From positions 1-46,663 of the forward strand of contig LAEA01000261.1 in the NCBI GenBank assembly GCA_000961745.1: a stretch of DNA of 46,663 nt. The letters run 5' to 3'. The notes under the pieces are model-generated. The model saw only the letters and a list, made by a program, of their open reading frames with translations, did not search any database and had not been told where the DNA came from. The stretch is from Rhodospirillaceae bacterium BRH_c57 (GTDB lineage: Bacteria > Pseudomonadota > Alphaproteobacteria > Rhodospirillales > Rhodospirillaceae). This document shows positions 7,266-17,296 of the stretch, piece by piece. Both the position numbers and the translations under genes were made by a program. Position 1 is the first letter of the stretch; each line of letters begins with the position of its first letter.

Positions 7266-8993
7266 ATGCTGGCCGATATCATCATCGTTGCCGCCGTCCT
7301 GGTGCCTGCTGCGCTGGCGGTGCTGGCCATGGTGCCGGGACAGCGGCGTCGGGTCAGCCGGCTTGCCGTCGCCGCACCTCTGCCCGCCCTGCTCGCCGCC
7401 GGGCTGCCGCAGGCGGCGGATGTTCCGGCCGATGTGGTCCATCTCGGCCTGTTCCTCGGCCTCGATTCCCACGGCCCGGTGTTTCTGCTCGCCATTGCTT
7501 TGGTGTGGATGGCGGCGGCGTGGCAGGCGGCGCTGGACCGGGCGTTGATCGACGGGCCGGGCGGGCGGTTGTTCCTGGGCTCGCTGATGGGGGCGCTGTG
7601 CGGTGCGGCGGGGGCGGCGGTGGCCCTGGAGCCGACCGGGTTCTATCTGTTCTTCACCATTATGACGCTGTCGGCCTATGGCCTGATCGTCAGCGCCGGG
7701 GCCAAGGCGCTGTGGGCCGGGCGGCTGTTCATCCTCCTTGCGCTGTGTGGCGAGATGGCGATGCTGGCCGGCTTCATGCTGGCCGCTGCGCCGCCTGTGC
7801 CAGGGGTGGCGGTAGCCCTGCTGTTCTACTTCGGCATGGGCACCAAGCACGCCGTTCTGCCCCTGCACGCGTGGTTGCCACCCGCCCACGGCGCGGCCCC
7901 GCCGCAGGCCAGCGCCCTGCTGTCCGGCCCGATCCTCAGCACCGGAGTCCTGGCATGGTTGCGCTTCATGCCGTTGGCTGGAGACGCCGGCATGGCCGCC
8001 CTGCTGCCGCTGATGGCTGGCGGCGGGCTGCTCGCCGCGTTCCTGGGCGCGGTGGCCGGCGTGGTGCAGTACAAGCCCAAGGTTGTGTTGGCCTACTCCA
8101 GCGTCAGCCAGATGGGCATCCTGACGGCGGCTGCGGCCTATGCCGTTGTAGTGGTGCCCGAGTCGTGGGGGATGGTCGTGCCGGTCCTCGGCCTGTTCGC
8201 CTTCCACCACGCGGTGACCAAGGGCGCCCTGTTTCTGAGCGTCCAGGCCCGCCGCGACGGCCGGGCGGGGCGCTGGGTATTCCCGGTCCAGGTCCTGCTG
8301 GGGCTGTCGATCAGCGGCTTTGCCCTGAGCAGCGGCGCCCTGGTCAAGCTGTGGCTGGGCTACGCCGCCCCCCACGACACCGGCAACCCGTGGCTGGCCC
8401 TGGTGACCGCCCTGCTGCCCTTTGCCGCGGTGGGCAGCACCCTGCTGGTGGCCCGCTTCCTGTGGTTGGTCCGTCCGGGGACGCCACCCGCCGTCGATCA
8501 CCTGACCACGCCGACTCCGGTCCTGGCGCTGGCCGGCGCGGCGTTGATCGGCAGTTGGGCGGTGGCCTATGTCATCGGCGCTCCGGTGGCCGACGCGCTC
8601 GCCCCCGGCGCGATGGTCAAGGCCGCTTGGCCGGTGCTTGTGGGCCTGGGACTGGCCGCTGGTGCGGTGCTGATCGGGCGCAGCCCTGCTTGGTGCCCTG
8701 CTTGGTGCCCTGCTTGGTGTATGGGGGGGTGGCGTCTGCGGCAGGTGATTCCAAATGGCGACATCGCTGTATGGCTGCCGCGTCTGGCCGGCTTCGTGGC
8801 CCGCCGGGTGCCGGTCCCTGACGTTCGGGCACCGGGCGACTCCGCGGTCCGTTCAGGCTTTGCGACGGTCTGGAGTTGGTGGCTTGACCGCCTGGAGCGC
8901 AACGATGCGGCCTTGACCTCCATGGCTGTGCTGGGGACTGGCGCAGTGCTGGTTGCGCTGGCCTTGGGGCTGGCCTTCAGCGTCCCTGCATAA
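7266..8993 (+). CDS. Isolated NuoL/M-like proton-translocating membrane protein
   Basis: A 575-residue polytopic protein of the complex I/Mrp antiporter family. It has the conserved TM7-8 block GTKHAVLPLHAWLPPAHG (with the channel Lys), QYKPKVVLAYSSVSQMG and FHHAVTKGALFLS. It is closest by eye to the hydrogenase-type members (HycC/HyfB). In those proteins TM5 reads WEIMSLSSY; here it reads FTIMTLSAYGL, so the conserved Glu is replaced. No other nuo, mrp, hyf or hydrogenase gene is nearby, and no DabA-like partner was seen. A (PAWC)3 repeat lies near residue 475, before a long C-terminal stretch ending in one more helix. The function cannot be assigned; ion translocation is inferred from family only. 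Confidence 0.8.
   Translation: MLADIIIVAAVLVPAALAVLAMVPGQRRRVSRLAVAAPLPALLAAGLPQAADVPADVVHLGLFLGLDSHGPVFLLAIALVWMAAAWQAALDRALIDGPGGRLFLGSLMGALCGAAGAAVALEPTGFYLFFTIMTLSAYGLIVSAGAKALWAGRLFILLALCGEMAMLAGFMLAAAPPVPGVAVALLFYFGMGTKHAVLPLHAWLPPAHGAAPPQASALLSGPILSTGVLAWLRFMPLAGDAGMAALLPLMAGGGLLAAFLGAVAGVVQYKPKVVLAYSSVSQMGILTAAAAYAVVVVPESWGMVVPVLGLFAFHHAVTKGALFLSVQARRDGRAGRWVFPVQVLLGLSISGFALSSGALVKLWLGYAAPHDTGNPWLALVTALLPFAAVGSTLLVARFLWLVRPGTPPAVDHLTTPTPVLALAGAALIGSWAVAYVIGAPVADALAPGAMVKAAWPVLVGLGLAAGAVLIGRSPAWCPAWCPAWCMGGWRLRQVIPNGDIAVWLPRLAGFVARRVPVPDVRAPGDSAVRSGFATVWSWWLDRLERNDAALTSMAVLGTGAVLVALALGLAFSVPA
8684..8719 (+). repeat. 12-bp tandem repeat, three copies, inside the NuoL/M-like gene
   Basis: Three perfect head-to-tail copies of CCCTGCTTGGTG. 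Because 12 is a multiple of three, the array adds in-frame Pro-Ala-Trp-Cys units and could change in number by slippage without breaking the gene. Confidence 0.95.
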
Positions 8994-9106
8994 GACCTTG
9001 CATTTCTTGCGTCTACCCAGCCATAGGGTCTAAACTCCGTGAAACTTTTTCGTCCCGGCTATATCATATGGCTGGGTCCTCCTACGCTCCGACGGTGAGG
9101 GAAGCC

Positions 9107-11095
9107 ATGCTCTCCAACTTGCGTATCAAGACTCGGTTGTATGCGGGCTTCCTGGTCATTCTTTTGCTGCTGTTCGGGTTGGCCGGCGCGGCATTTTTGG
9201 TCTTTGGGAACACCGCGACCGGCTTCCGCAGCTTTTCCGACACAGCCCATGTCGCGATGATCTCGGTCCAGTTCGACCGTCAGGTGCAGGACCTGGACCG
9301 CAAGGTAGCCGACTACCTGCGCACCCCGAGTGACGAGGGACTCGCCGCTGTTCGTGCCCAGCGCACCGCCCTGGAAACCCAGTTGGCCGACCTGCGGGCG
9401 CGCACCACCGGCCAGCCCATCGCCGAACATGTCGAGACCATCACCATCGCTGTGAAGGCCTATGGCGCGGCCCTGGATCCGGCCCTGCGGCTGGCCGCCG
9501 AGCGGGTGACCATGATTACCGCCACCCTCAACCCCACGGCGGCCGAACTGGTCGCCGCCGCCGCCGAGGTGCGCGATGACGCCGGGGCCATGGGCAACGC
9601 GACCATCGCGCAGGCCGCTGGCGAACTGGCCCAGCACATGTTGCAGGCCGAAGGGGCGGTCAACGACTACCTCCTGACCCGCTCGGACGAGAGCTTCGCC
9701 CGCGCCTGGGAGGAACTGTTCAAGGTCGATGAGGCCCTGGCCCGCCTGGACGGCGCGGCCGAGGTGGCGGCGGATTACTACCAGATGTACCAGGACGGCC
9801 TGAACGCCCTGTCCGGCATCATCGGTGAGGTGTGGAACCAGGAAGGCGAGTTGGCCAAGCAGGGCGCCATCATCGCGGCGGCCAGCCAGCAGGCCAAGGA
9901 CATGGCCGTGGCCGATGAACGGCGCATCCAGGCCGGGACAGAGGACCAGTTGTCCTCCGCCCGCACCCTGGTCGTCGTCCTGGCCTCGATCAGCCTTGTC
10001 ATCGGCGCTGTGGCCGCCTTCGTCATCGGGCACAGCATCGTCAATCCGGTCTCGGCCATGACCGACGCCATGCGCCGTCTTGCCGATGGCGACAAGACCG
10101 TCGCCATCCCGGCCACCGAACGCCACGATGAAATCGGCGAAATGGCCGCCGCCGTGCAGGTGTTCAAGGACAACGCCCTGGAAATGGACCGCCTGGAAAG
10201 CGAGCGCGCCGCCGCCGAGGCCGCCGCCCAGAAGGCCCGCCGCAACGCCATCCTCGACCTCGCCAACGAACTGGAACAGAGCGTGGCCGGCGTGGTCAGC
10301 GCCATTTCCGGCTCGGCCACCGACGTGCAGACGGCGGCGGAAGCCATGAGCGCCACCGCGCAGGATACCGCCCGTCAGGCCACCACCGTCGCCTCGGCCA
10401 CCCAGCAGGCCAACACCAACGTCGAAATTGCCGCCGCCGCGACCGAGGAACTGTCCGCCTCGACTCGGGAAATCGCCAGCCAGGTGGCCCAGTCGGCCGA
10501 CATCGCCCGCAGCGCCGTGGACCGTGCCCACGCCGCCAACGGTCAGGTGACCGGCCTGCTCGAAGCCACCAACCGCATCGGCGAGGTGGTGCAACTCATC
10601 ACCGCCGTGGCCGAACAGACCAACCTGCTGGCCCTGAACGCCACCATCGAGGCGGCCCGCGCCGGCGACGCCGGCAAGGGATTTGCCGTGGTGGCGTCCG
10701 AGGTCAAGAACCTCGCCAACCAGACCTCGCGCGCCACCGACGAGATCGGCCAGCAGATTTCCAATGTGCAAAGTGCCACCCAGGAAGCCGTTGACGCCAT
10801 CCGGGGCATCGTCGATGTGATCGACCGCATGAGCGAAATCTCGGCCGCCATTTCCGCCGCCGTCGAACAGCAGGGCGCCGCCACCGAGGAAATCGCCCGC
10901 AACGCCCAACAGGCCGCGCTCGGCACCCACGAGGTTACCCAGACCATCGGCAACGTCAGCACCGCCGCCGACGAAACCGGCGACGCCGCCCAAAAGGTCC
11001 TCGCCGAAGCCAACGGCCTGCTCAGCCAAGCCGGCGACCTGTCCAGCGCCGTGGACCGCTTCCTCAACCGTGTCCGTAAGGAAAGCGCGGCGTAG
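9107..11095 (+). CDS. Transmembrane methyl-accepting chemotaxis protein
   Basis: A 662-residue chemoreceptor. TM1 is at about residues 11-33, a helical periplasmic sensing region of about 250 residues follows, and TM2 is near 287-311. A HAMP domain (NPVSAMTDAMRRLADGDKTV) comes next, then the signalling domain with the conserved hairpin tip [20 protein letters not shown] near residue 500. The large helical periplasmic domain suggests a bimodular four-helix-bundle (HBM-like) sensor; the ligand is unknown. The C-terminus (RKESAA) lacks a CheR/CheB-tethering pentapeptide. ATG 9107 is preferred over 9068 because GAGGGA lies just upstream and the protein then begins right before TM1. Confidence 0.93.
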   Translation: MLSNLRIKTRLYAGFLVILLLLFGLAGAAFLVFGNTATGFRSFSDTAHVAMISVQFDRQVQDLDRKVADYLRTPSDEGLAAVRAQRTALETQLADLRARTTGQPIAEHVETITIAVKAYGAALDPALRLAAERVTMITATLNPTAAELVAAAAEVRDDAGAMGNATIAQAAGELAQHMLQAEGAVNDYLLTRSDESFARAWEELFKVDEALARLDGAAEVAADYYQMYQDGLNALSGIIGEVWNQEGELAKQGAIIAAASQQAKDMAVADERRIQAGTEDQLSSARTLVVVLASISLVIGAVAAFVIGHSIVNPVSAMTDAMRRLADGDKTVAIPATERHDEIGEMAAAVQVFKDNALEMDRLESERAAAEAAAQKARRNAILDLANELEQSVAGVVSAISGSATDVQTAAEAMSATAQDTARQATTVASATQQANTNVEIAAAATEELSASTREIASQVAQSADIARSAVDRAHAANGQVTGLLEATNRIGEVVQLITAVAEQTNLLALNATIEAARAGDAGKGFAVVASEVKNLANQTSRATDEIGQQISNVQSATQEAVDAIRGIVDVIDRMSEISAAISAAVEQQGAATEEIARNAQQAALGTHEVTQTIGNVSTAADETGDAAQKVLAEANGLLSQAGDLSSAVDRFLNRVRKESAA

Positions 11096-11193
11096 GGCCC
11101 TGACGCGGTGCTTTTTGGCGCAACACCACCTGCTACTTGCCCGCGCAAGGATACATGCGATACCCTTTCCGCCTCACAGGGGGAGGGGAGGTC

Positions 11194-11622
11194 ATGTCAT
11201 CAACACCCGTTACCGAAACCCCGCCAGCGTCATCGGAAGAGGCGCTTGCGCACTTCAGCCGGCGGTTGTCCTTTGAGGCCGACTGCTGGGACGTCCACGC
11301 TTCCATGGCCTCGGGCGACGCGGATTTTGTGCTGCTGGACGTCCGCTCCTCCGACGCCTATAGCGCAGGCCATGTGCCCGGAGCGGTCAATATTCCTCAC
11401 CGGACCATTGTCGAAGAACGCATGGCGGAGTATCCCGCGAAGACCGTGTTCGTCGTCTACTGTGCCGGCCCTCACTGCAACGGCGCCAACAAGGCAGCGG
11501 TTCGCCTTGCCCGGCTCGGGCGCCCGGTAAAGGAAATGATCGGAGGCATCACCGGGTGGACGGACGAAGGCTTTGCCCTGGAAAGCCTCGACGGCGCAAC
11601 GGCTGGATGCGGTTGCGACTGA
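11194..11622 (+). CDS. Single-domain rhodanese-like protein
   Basis: A 142-residue sulfurtransferase-fold protein. LLDVRSSDAYSAGHVPGAVNIPH and VVYCAGPHCNGANKAA are rhodanese signatures; the Cys after VVY is the catalytic, persulfide-forming residue, and the loop CAGPHCNG is intact. A short Cys-rich end (GCGCD) might bind metal. ATG 11194 has GGGGAGG directly upstream and is preferred over an in-frame ATG at 11137. It probably acts in cytoplasmic sulfur transfer; the substrate is unknown. Confidence 0.87.
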   Translation: MSSTPVTETPPASSEEALAHFSRRLSFEADCWDVHASMASGDADFVLLDVRSSDAYSAGHVPGAVNIPHRTIVEERMAEYPAKTVFVVYCAGPHCNGANKAAVRLARLGRPVKEMIGGITGWTDEGFALESLDGATAGCGCD

Positions 11623-11724
11623 CCCGACCTGGCACGTTGAAGCGATTTGTTTTTGATTGGAGGCAGACTCTTCTGCTGACGCGGAGGGGCTATCGCTCAT
11701 AGGCGCTAACTTTGGTGAAAGAAA

Positions 11725-11775
11725 GCGGGCTCTGCCCGCGCCCGCAAGGGGCCGAGCGGCCCCTTGACCCCTTGA
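11725..11775 (+). repeat. REP-like palindromic unit (plus orientation)
   Basis: Two adjacent hairpins: GCGGGC-TCT-GCCCGC (11725-11739) and AAGGGGCC-GAGC-GGCCCCTT (11746-11765), followed by GACCCCTT. The layout GGGCTCTGCCCG...CCGC then a second palindrome matches, in reverse complement, the unit at 11881-11921. Confidence 0.75.
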
Positions 11776-11880
11776 ATTTGGGACAAACATGGGCGTTCCC
11801 GCGTGCTTTGCGCCGCAGGCAGAGATTCCCTAAACATTTGATGCGCTGCGCGGCCTTCTACTGAGGCCAACACCTGAGGT

Positions 11881-11921
11881 CCAGGAGACTGAGTCTCCTG
11901 GCGGGTCCGGGCAGAGCCCGG
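11881..11921 (-). repeat. REP-like palindromic unit (minus orientation)
   Basis: Two adjacent hairpins: CCAGGAGAC-TGA-GTCTCCTGG (11881-11901) and CCGGGC-AGA-GCCCGG (11907-11921), separated by CGGGT. Read on the minus strand it has the same hairpin order as 11725-11775. Elements of this style are common between genes in GC-rich alphaproteobacteria. Confidence 0.75.
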
Positions 11922-11997
11922 CGTTATGGTGGCGCCTATGGGGGGCACCTCGTCCGCATAAGCGGACTATGACGGTCAGTTCAAGCGCCGGTTGGTT

Positions 11998-12987
11998 TTA
12001 GAACTTCAACCTTAGCCCCGCTCGCGCGTCAAAGGTCGGCTCTTCCGCGCCGAGGCCGCTGGCGCCGCCTTGGACGGACAGGGCCGGGCCGCCCTTAGGG
12101 GTGACATCGAGGCCCAGGCGCAGGCGGCCGCGCACGGGGTCCGGGTCGTCCAGGACGTTGGCGGCACCTTGGCCCGTGAGCAGGGCGTCGGCGGCGGCCC
12201 ATGGCCGGAACGAGCCTTCAAGGCGCGGCGACAGCGCTGACAGGTCGCCGCCGTAGGTCAGGCGGCCGCTCAGGGTAAATTGCCTTGACTCGGTGGGGAC
12301 GGCGGGATTTCCCTGGCCGGCGCTGTTGGTGAAGGCGTTGCGGGTCTGGGTGAACCAGATGGCCTGCGCGCTGCCGCCGTACTGCCAGCGGCCTTCGGTG
12401 ACGCCGTAGCTGAGGCCGCCGGCGGCGCCCAGGCGGTTGCCGGTGAACGCCCCCTGGCCATGGCCGTACCAGGAGTCCCCGTCGCTGCTCAGGCGACTGG
12501 CGGTGCCGAGCGCGTGGACCGACAGGCCGTTATCGAGGTCCAGGCTGAGGAACGGTCCGGCCGTCACGCCGCTGCCGGCGGCGCCCGGAGCCTCCCAGGT
12601 CGAGGCCATGCCGAAGGTCACCCGCTCGTTCAACGGCACCGCGCCGATCATGTTGAACGTTCCCGTGTCGCCGCCGTAGCCGACCTCGGACCCGTCACTG
12701 TCCTGCCACTCTCCGCCTGCCCCCAGGGACAGCGTCAGGCCGCCCAGGATGTCGGCCTCGGGCAGGGCGTCGTTCATGATGCCGTTGGCGGTCTCGGCCA
12801 CCGCCTGGGCCAATTGGACGGGGTCCTGGGAATGGTCGCTGTAGCCTGGTTCGCCCAGCGGCGCCCAGGTGGCGGGTCCCGTGTTTGCCACGCCAAGGGA
12901 TGGTCTTCCCGTCAGCGCGGCAAGGCCCAATGCGGCGGCCAGCGCCGTTGCCTTGAGCAAGGTTAGGCGCGGGGGATGCGGTGTCAT
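11998..12987 (-). CDS. Secreted outer-membrane beta-barrel-like protein, unknown
   Basis: A 329-residue protein with a signal peptide (KATALAAALGLAALTG, cleavage probably within residues 25-35). After a short linker come many alternating hydrophobic/polar segments rich in Gly and aromatic residues. It ends ARAGLRLKF, a C-terminal Phe as used by BAM-inserted outer-membrane barrels. It resembles the barrel part of autotransporters or porin-like proteins, but no passenger domain is present and I do not recognise the family. ATG 12987 has GAGGGA upstream and starts directly at the signal peptide. It is convergent with the rhodanese gene. Confidence 0.65.
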   Translation of the reverse strand: MTPHPPRLTLLKATALAAALGLAALTGRPSLGVANTGPATWAPLGEPGYSDHSQDPVQLAQAVAETANGIMNDALPEADILGGLTLSLGAGGEWQDSDGSEVGYGGDTGTFNMIGAVPLNERVTFGMASTWEAPGAAGSGVTAGPFLSLDLDNGLSVHALGTASRLSSDGDSWYGHGQGAFTGNRLGAAGGLSYGVTEGRWQYGGSAQAIWFTQTRNAFTNSAGQGNPAVPTESRQFTLSGRLTYGGDLSALSPRLEGSFRPWAAADALLTGQGAANVLDDPDPVRGRLRLGLDVTPKGGPALSVQGGASGLGAEEPTFDARAGLRLKF

Positions 12988-13129
12988 GCCCGTCCCTCGA
13001 ATCGGTTTTTCCGGCGTCTGTCGATGCCGAACTATACAATCCAACGGGTGAACAGGGTGTGATCGCGGTCAGTGCAGACGTATGAGTACAAAAGGGAGTT
13101 TAACGGTCTCCGAGCCCCCTAAAAGACCA

Positions 13130-13936
13130 CTAACCGGCGCAAACGTTGGGGGCGTAGGGTGCCTCCAAGGTGGTAATGGTCGGCGCCGGGCCGCACAACG
13201 GGCAGCCGGGGTCGGGCTTGACCCGCACCGTGCGGAAGGTGGTTTCCAGGGCGTCGTAGATCAACAACTGGCCACTCATGCCGGTGCCGATGCCGAGCAG
13301 TTCCTTGACCACCTCGGTGGCCTGGAGGGTGCCGAGCGTGCCGGCCACGGCGCCCAACACCCCGGCCTCGGCGCAGGACGGGATCTGGCCGGGCGGTGGC
13401 GGTTCGCGGAAAATGCAGCGGTAGCACGGCCCGCCGGCATGGGTCTTGTAGGTCGAAAGCTGCCCGTCAAACCGCAGGATTGCCGCGCTGACCAGGGTCT
13501 TGCGGGCGAAATGGCAGGCATCGTTGAGCAGGAACCGGGTGGCAAAGTTGTCGCTGCCGTCGGCCACGATGTCGTAGCCGTCCAGCAGGCCCAGGACGTT
13601 GTCGATGTCCAGGCGGGTGCGGTGGCGGATGATGCGCACATCGGGATTGATCTGGGCCACCGCCTCGGCCGCGCTGTCCACCTTGGCCATGCCCAGGCGG
13701 GCCGTGGTGTGGGCGATCTGGCGTTGCAGGTTGGACAGGTCCACCGTGTCGTCATCGACCAGCCCGATGGTCCCCACCCCGGCGGCGGCCAGATACAGCA
13801 CCAGCGGCGAGCCCAGCCCGCCGGCCCCGACCACCAGCACCCGGCTGCCGAGCAGCGTGGCCTGGCCGGTGCCGCCAACCTCGGGCAACAGGATGTGCCG
13901 GGCGTAGCGGCGGATCTGGTCCTCGGTAAAGTCCAT
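13130..13936 (-). CDS. moeB: MoeB/ThiF-family adenylyltransferase
   Basis: A 268-residue E1-like enzyme that adenylates the C-terminal Gly-Gly of a small sulfur-carrier protein (MoaD or ThiS type). It has the nucleotide-binding loop VVGAGGLGSP, DDDTVDLSNLQRQ, ADGSDNFATR and the zinc-binding pairs CYRC and CPLC. There is no C-terminal rhodanese domain, so sulfur must come from another protein. It is the last gene of the minus-strand cluster that includes cysK. Whether it serves molybdopterin or thiamine cannot be decided from sequence alone. Confidence 0.88.
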   Translation of the reverse strand: MDFTEDQIRRYARHILLPEVGGTGQATLLGSRVLVVGAGGLGSPLVLYLAAAGVGTIGLVDDDTVDLSNLQRQIAHTTARLGMAKVDSAAEAVAQINPDVRIIRHRTRLDIDNVLGLLDGYDIVADGSDNFATRFLLNDACHFARKTLVSAAILRFDGQLSTYKTHAGGPCYRCIFREPPPPGQIPSCAEAGVLGAVAGTLGTLQATEVVKELLGIGTGMSGQLLIYDALETTFRTVRVKPDPGCPLCGPAPTITTLEAPYAPNVCAG

Positions 13937-13970
13937 GGTGGATGTCCTGAAGGGAAGTGTAAAAATATTT

Positions 13971-14062
13971 AACCACAGAGGACGCAGAGAACACAGAGGA
14001 GGAAAGTTGCGCTGCGCGCTTCTCTTTTTGTTCTCTGTGACCTCTGTGTCCTCTGTGGTTAA
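13971..14062. repeat. CACAGAG-family inverted repeat, copy 2
   Basis: It lies between cysK and the MoeB/ThiF gene. The arms are AACCACAGAGGACGCAGAG and CTCTGTGTCCTCTGTGGTT, around a short core containing GCGCTGCGCGC. The core is shorter than in copies 1 and 4. Transcripts from cysK into the next gene would contain this hairpin. Confidence 0.9.
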
Positions 14063-14073
14063 TTTACTTATAT

Positions 14074-15027
<954 letters not shown>

Positions 15028-15082
15028 GGACAAATCCCCTTTGTGCTGTGTGAAATCTGAAACGGTTGTGTCTCGCATGGTG

Positions 15083-15112
15083 TATATAAGAACGCCTGAC
15101 CCGGCGGGTAAA
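15083..15112 (-). promoter_or_regulatory. Candidate sigma70-type promoter of cysK
   Basis: On the minus strand, TTTACC (15112-15107) and TATATA (15088-15083) are 18 bases apart, about 55 bases before the cysK start. It lies in the gap just after the Rrf2-family regulator gene and would allow cysK to be expressed apart from the upstream operon. Based on sequence resemblance only. Confidence 0.45.
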
Positions 15113-15139
15113 GTGTTAGATGGTCCAGCGTGGAACGCG

Positions 15140-15595
15140 CTAGATAGCGAAGTCCATCTTGTCCTGGGCCTCGCTCTTGAGGCCATCGCGCCACGCGCGC
15201 ATGCACAGGTCGTCGATGGAGATGTTGTCCAGGCGCTCCATGATCTCGCCCTGCAATTCCTCCCACATGGGCCGCACGACGCCCAGGCCGAGCGGCGAGC
15301 CGGGAAGGTCCTTGTAGACGTCCTCCTGGGTTTCCATGCTCTGGACCACGCGCACGATCTCGCCAACCGTGATGCGGCGGCGCTCGCGGGCGAGGCGATA
15401 GCCGCCGCGCGGGCCGCGCACGCCGACCAGGATGCCCGACCGCACCAAGTGCTGGAGGGTCTGTTCCAGGTAACGGCGCGGGATTTCCTGGCGGCGGGTG
15501 ATCTCGCGGCTCTGCACGGGTTCGCCGCCGGCGTGGTAGGCGATGTCGAGCACCGCCTCGATGGCGAACAGCAGCTTCTTGGACGGTCTGAGCAT
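15140..15595 (-). CDS. Rrf2-family regulator, no cluster cysteines
   Basis: A 151-residue winged-helix regulator. It starts [21 protein letters not shown] and carries the Rrf2 signature [19 protein letters not shown] followed by [12 protein letters not shown]. IscR and RirA ligate an Fe-S cluster with three cysteines after the winged helix; here only one Cys is present (in DDLCMRAW), so an IscR-type cluster is unlikely. CymR, an Rrf2 protein without a cluster, controls cysteine metabolism together with CysK in Firmicutes. The place just upstream of cysK makes a cysteine or sulfur role plausible. ATG 15595 has GGAGAG upstream. Confidence 0.85.
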   Translation of the reverse strand: MLRPSKKLLFAIEAVLDIAYHAGGEPVQSREITRRQEIPRRYLEQTLQHLVRSGILVGVRGPRGGYRLARERRRITVGEIVRVVQSMETQEDVYKDLPGSPLGLGVVRPMWEELQGEIMERLDNISIDDLCMRAWRDGLKSEAQDKMDFAI

Positions 15596-15614
15596 TGGGG
15601 CTCTCCGTAATAAA

Positions 15615-16076
15615 TCAGCGGGCCGCGACGCCGGTGGAGCCGAATCCACCAACCCCGCGTGCCGTTTCCGGCAGGGTGTCGGCCTCGGCCCACTGGATGC
15701 GGGTGTAGGGCGCGACGATGACCTGGGCGATGCGCATGCCGCGCTCGACGGTAAAGGCTGTATCGCCCAGGTTGATGAGGATGACTTTTACTTCGCCGCG
15801 ATAGTCGGCGTCGATGGTGCCCGGCGTGTTGAGCACCGTGACCCCGTGCTTGGCGGCCAGCCCGGACCGCGGTCGCACCTGGGCTTCATAGCCCTCGGGC
15901 AGGGCGATGGCGAGGCCGGTCGGGACCATCGCACGTTGGCCGGGCGCCAGGACCACATCGGCCTCCACGGCGGCGTGCAGGTCCATGCCGGCGGCGTGCG
16001 CGGTGGCGTACTCGGGCAGGGCCAGGCCTTCGGCGTGGGGCAGGCGGGTGATGGCGACGGAAACCGGATGGGTCAT
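15615..16076 (-). CDS. dut: dUTP diphosphatase
   Basis: A trimeric-type dUTPase of 153 residues that hydrolyses dUTP to dUMP. All five motifs are visible: [29 protein letters not shown] (catalytic Asp and stacking Tyr), GMRIAQVIV and the C-terminal lid [10 protein letters not shown]. Its start overlaps the coaBC stop by four bases and the Rrf2 gene starts 19 bases after its stop. The coaBC-dut pairing is common in bacteria. Confidence 0.96.
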   Translation of the reverse strand: MTHPVSVAITRLPHAEGLALPEYATAHAAGMDLHAAVEADVVLAPGQRAMVPTGLAIALPEGYEAQVRPRSGLAAKHGVTVLNTPGTIDADYRGEVKVILINLGDTAFTVERGMRIAQVIVAPYTRIQWAEADTLPETARGVGGFGSTGVAAR

Positions 16077-17296
16077 TCTGCGGGGGTCCTTTGGGGAGCG
16101 GTAGCAAATGCCTCGGCAATGCGGGCGGCAAGGCGGCGGGCGGCCTCGGTCTTGGACAGGGCGGGCCAGTCCTCGACGCCGGACGCGCTGATAATGTGCA
16201 GGGTGTTGGAGTCGCCGCCGAAGGTGCCGGTGGCGGGCGACACGTCATTGGCGCAGATCCAGTCGCAGCCCTTGCGGGCGAGCTTCGCCTGGGCGTGGGC
16301 GATCACCGATTCGGTCTCGGCGGCAAAGCCGACCACCAGGGTCGGGCGCTGTGGGCCAGCAGCGGACAGGGTCGCCAGGATGTCGGGATTTTCGGCCAGG
16401 GTCAGGACAGGGGGCGCGCCGCCGACCTGCTTTTTAATCTTCTGCCCGGCCGCCTCGACCCGCCAGTCGGCGACGGCAGCGGCACAGACGGCAATGTCCA
16501 CCGGCAACGCGGCGCGGCAGGCATTGAGCATGTCGCGGGCGCTTTCCACCCGCACGGTGCGCACGCCGGGCGGATCGGTCAGCGTCACCGGGCCGCTGAC
16601 CAGGGTCACGTCGGCCCCCAGGGCGGCCAGCGCGGCGGCCACGGCATGGCCCTGTTTGCCGGACGAGCGGTTGGCGATGAAGCGCACCGGGTCGATGGGC
16701 TCGTGGGTCGGGCCGCTGGTCACCAGGGCGCGGCGGCCCTTCAGCGGAAGATCGGTCGCAAAGAAGGTTTCGACGGCGGCGATGATCTCGGGCACCTCGG
16801 CCATGCGGCCGGAGCCAACCTCCCCACAGGCGAGGTCGCCGGAGTTCGGCCCGACGCTGCGCACGCCGCGTGCCTCCAGGGTCCGCAGGTTGGCCTGGGT
16901 GGCGGGGTGGGTCCACATCATGGAGTTCATGGCCGGGGCGATCAGCACCGGCTTGTCGGTCGCCAGCAACACCGTGGCGGCCAGATCGTCGGCCATTCCG
17001 GCCGCCATGCGGGCCATCAGGTCGGCGGTGCACGGCGCGACCACCACAAGGTCGGCTTCGCGCGACAGGCGGATGTGGCCCATCTCGGCCTCGTCGGTCA
17101 GGGAAAAGATATCCTGATAGACCTTGTTCTCCGACAGCGCGGCCACCGACAGCGGCGTGACGAACTGCGCCCCGCCCTTGGTCAGCACGCACCGCACCGA
17201 AACGCCACGATCCCGCAGGCGCCGGATCAGCTCCAGGCTCTTGTAGGCGGCAATGCCGCCGGAAACAATTAAAAGAACACTGCGCCCGGACAACAC
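16073..17296 (-). CDS. coaBC: Bifunctional CoaBC (phosphopantothenoylcysteine synthase/decarboxylase)
   Basis: Two steps of coenzyme A synthesis in one 407-residue protein. The N-terminal flavoprotein half (CoaC) has SGGIAAYKS, the catalytic His in [19 protein letters not shown] and the active-site Cys in [10 protein letters not shown]. The C-terminal half (CoaB) has [21 protein letters not shown] and the KIKK motif. Translation appears to start at GTG 17296; TTG 17293 is the next codon. A GGGA lies about 10 bases upstream. The upstream gap holds repeat copy 3. Confidence 0.95.
   Translation of the reverse strand: MLSGRSVLLIVSGGIAAYKSLELIRRLRDRGVSVRCVLTKGGAQFVTPLSVAALSENKVYQDIFSLTDEAEMGHIRLSREADLVVVAPCTADLMARMAAGMADDLAATVLLATDKPVLIAPAMNSMMWTHPATQANLRTLEARGVRSVGPNSGDLACGEVGSGRMAEVPEIIAAVETFFATDLPLKGRRALVTSGPTHEPIDPVRFIANRSSGKQGHAVAAALAALGADVTLVSGPVTLTDPPGVRTVRVESARDMLNACRAALPVDIAVCAAAVADWRVEAAGQKIKKQVGGAPPVLTLAENPDILATLSAAGPQRPTLVVGFAAETESVIAHAQAKLARKGCDWICANDVSPATGTFGGDSNTLHIISASGVEDWPALSKTEAARRLAARIAEAFATAPQRTPAE

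Larger units (their letters stand above)
11623..11997. other. Gene-free stretch with REP-like palindromes
   Basis: This 375-base gap between the rhodanese gene and the convergent barrel-protein gene has no credible ORF. It holds two REP-like units in opposite orientation (listed separately). A short CTGACGCGG-GGGCTATCGC stretch at about 11677-11697 recurs near 39400. Confidence 0.7.

Noticed and set aside
9059-11029. 656-codon frame opposite the chemoreceptor gene
   Set aside because: Gly- and His-rich antisense shadow of a high-GC gene; no ribosome site or domain.
15140-15595. IscR assignment for the Rrf2-family gene
   Set aside because: The three cluster-ligating cysteines are absent and no isc/suf genes are adjacent.
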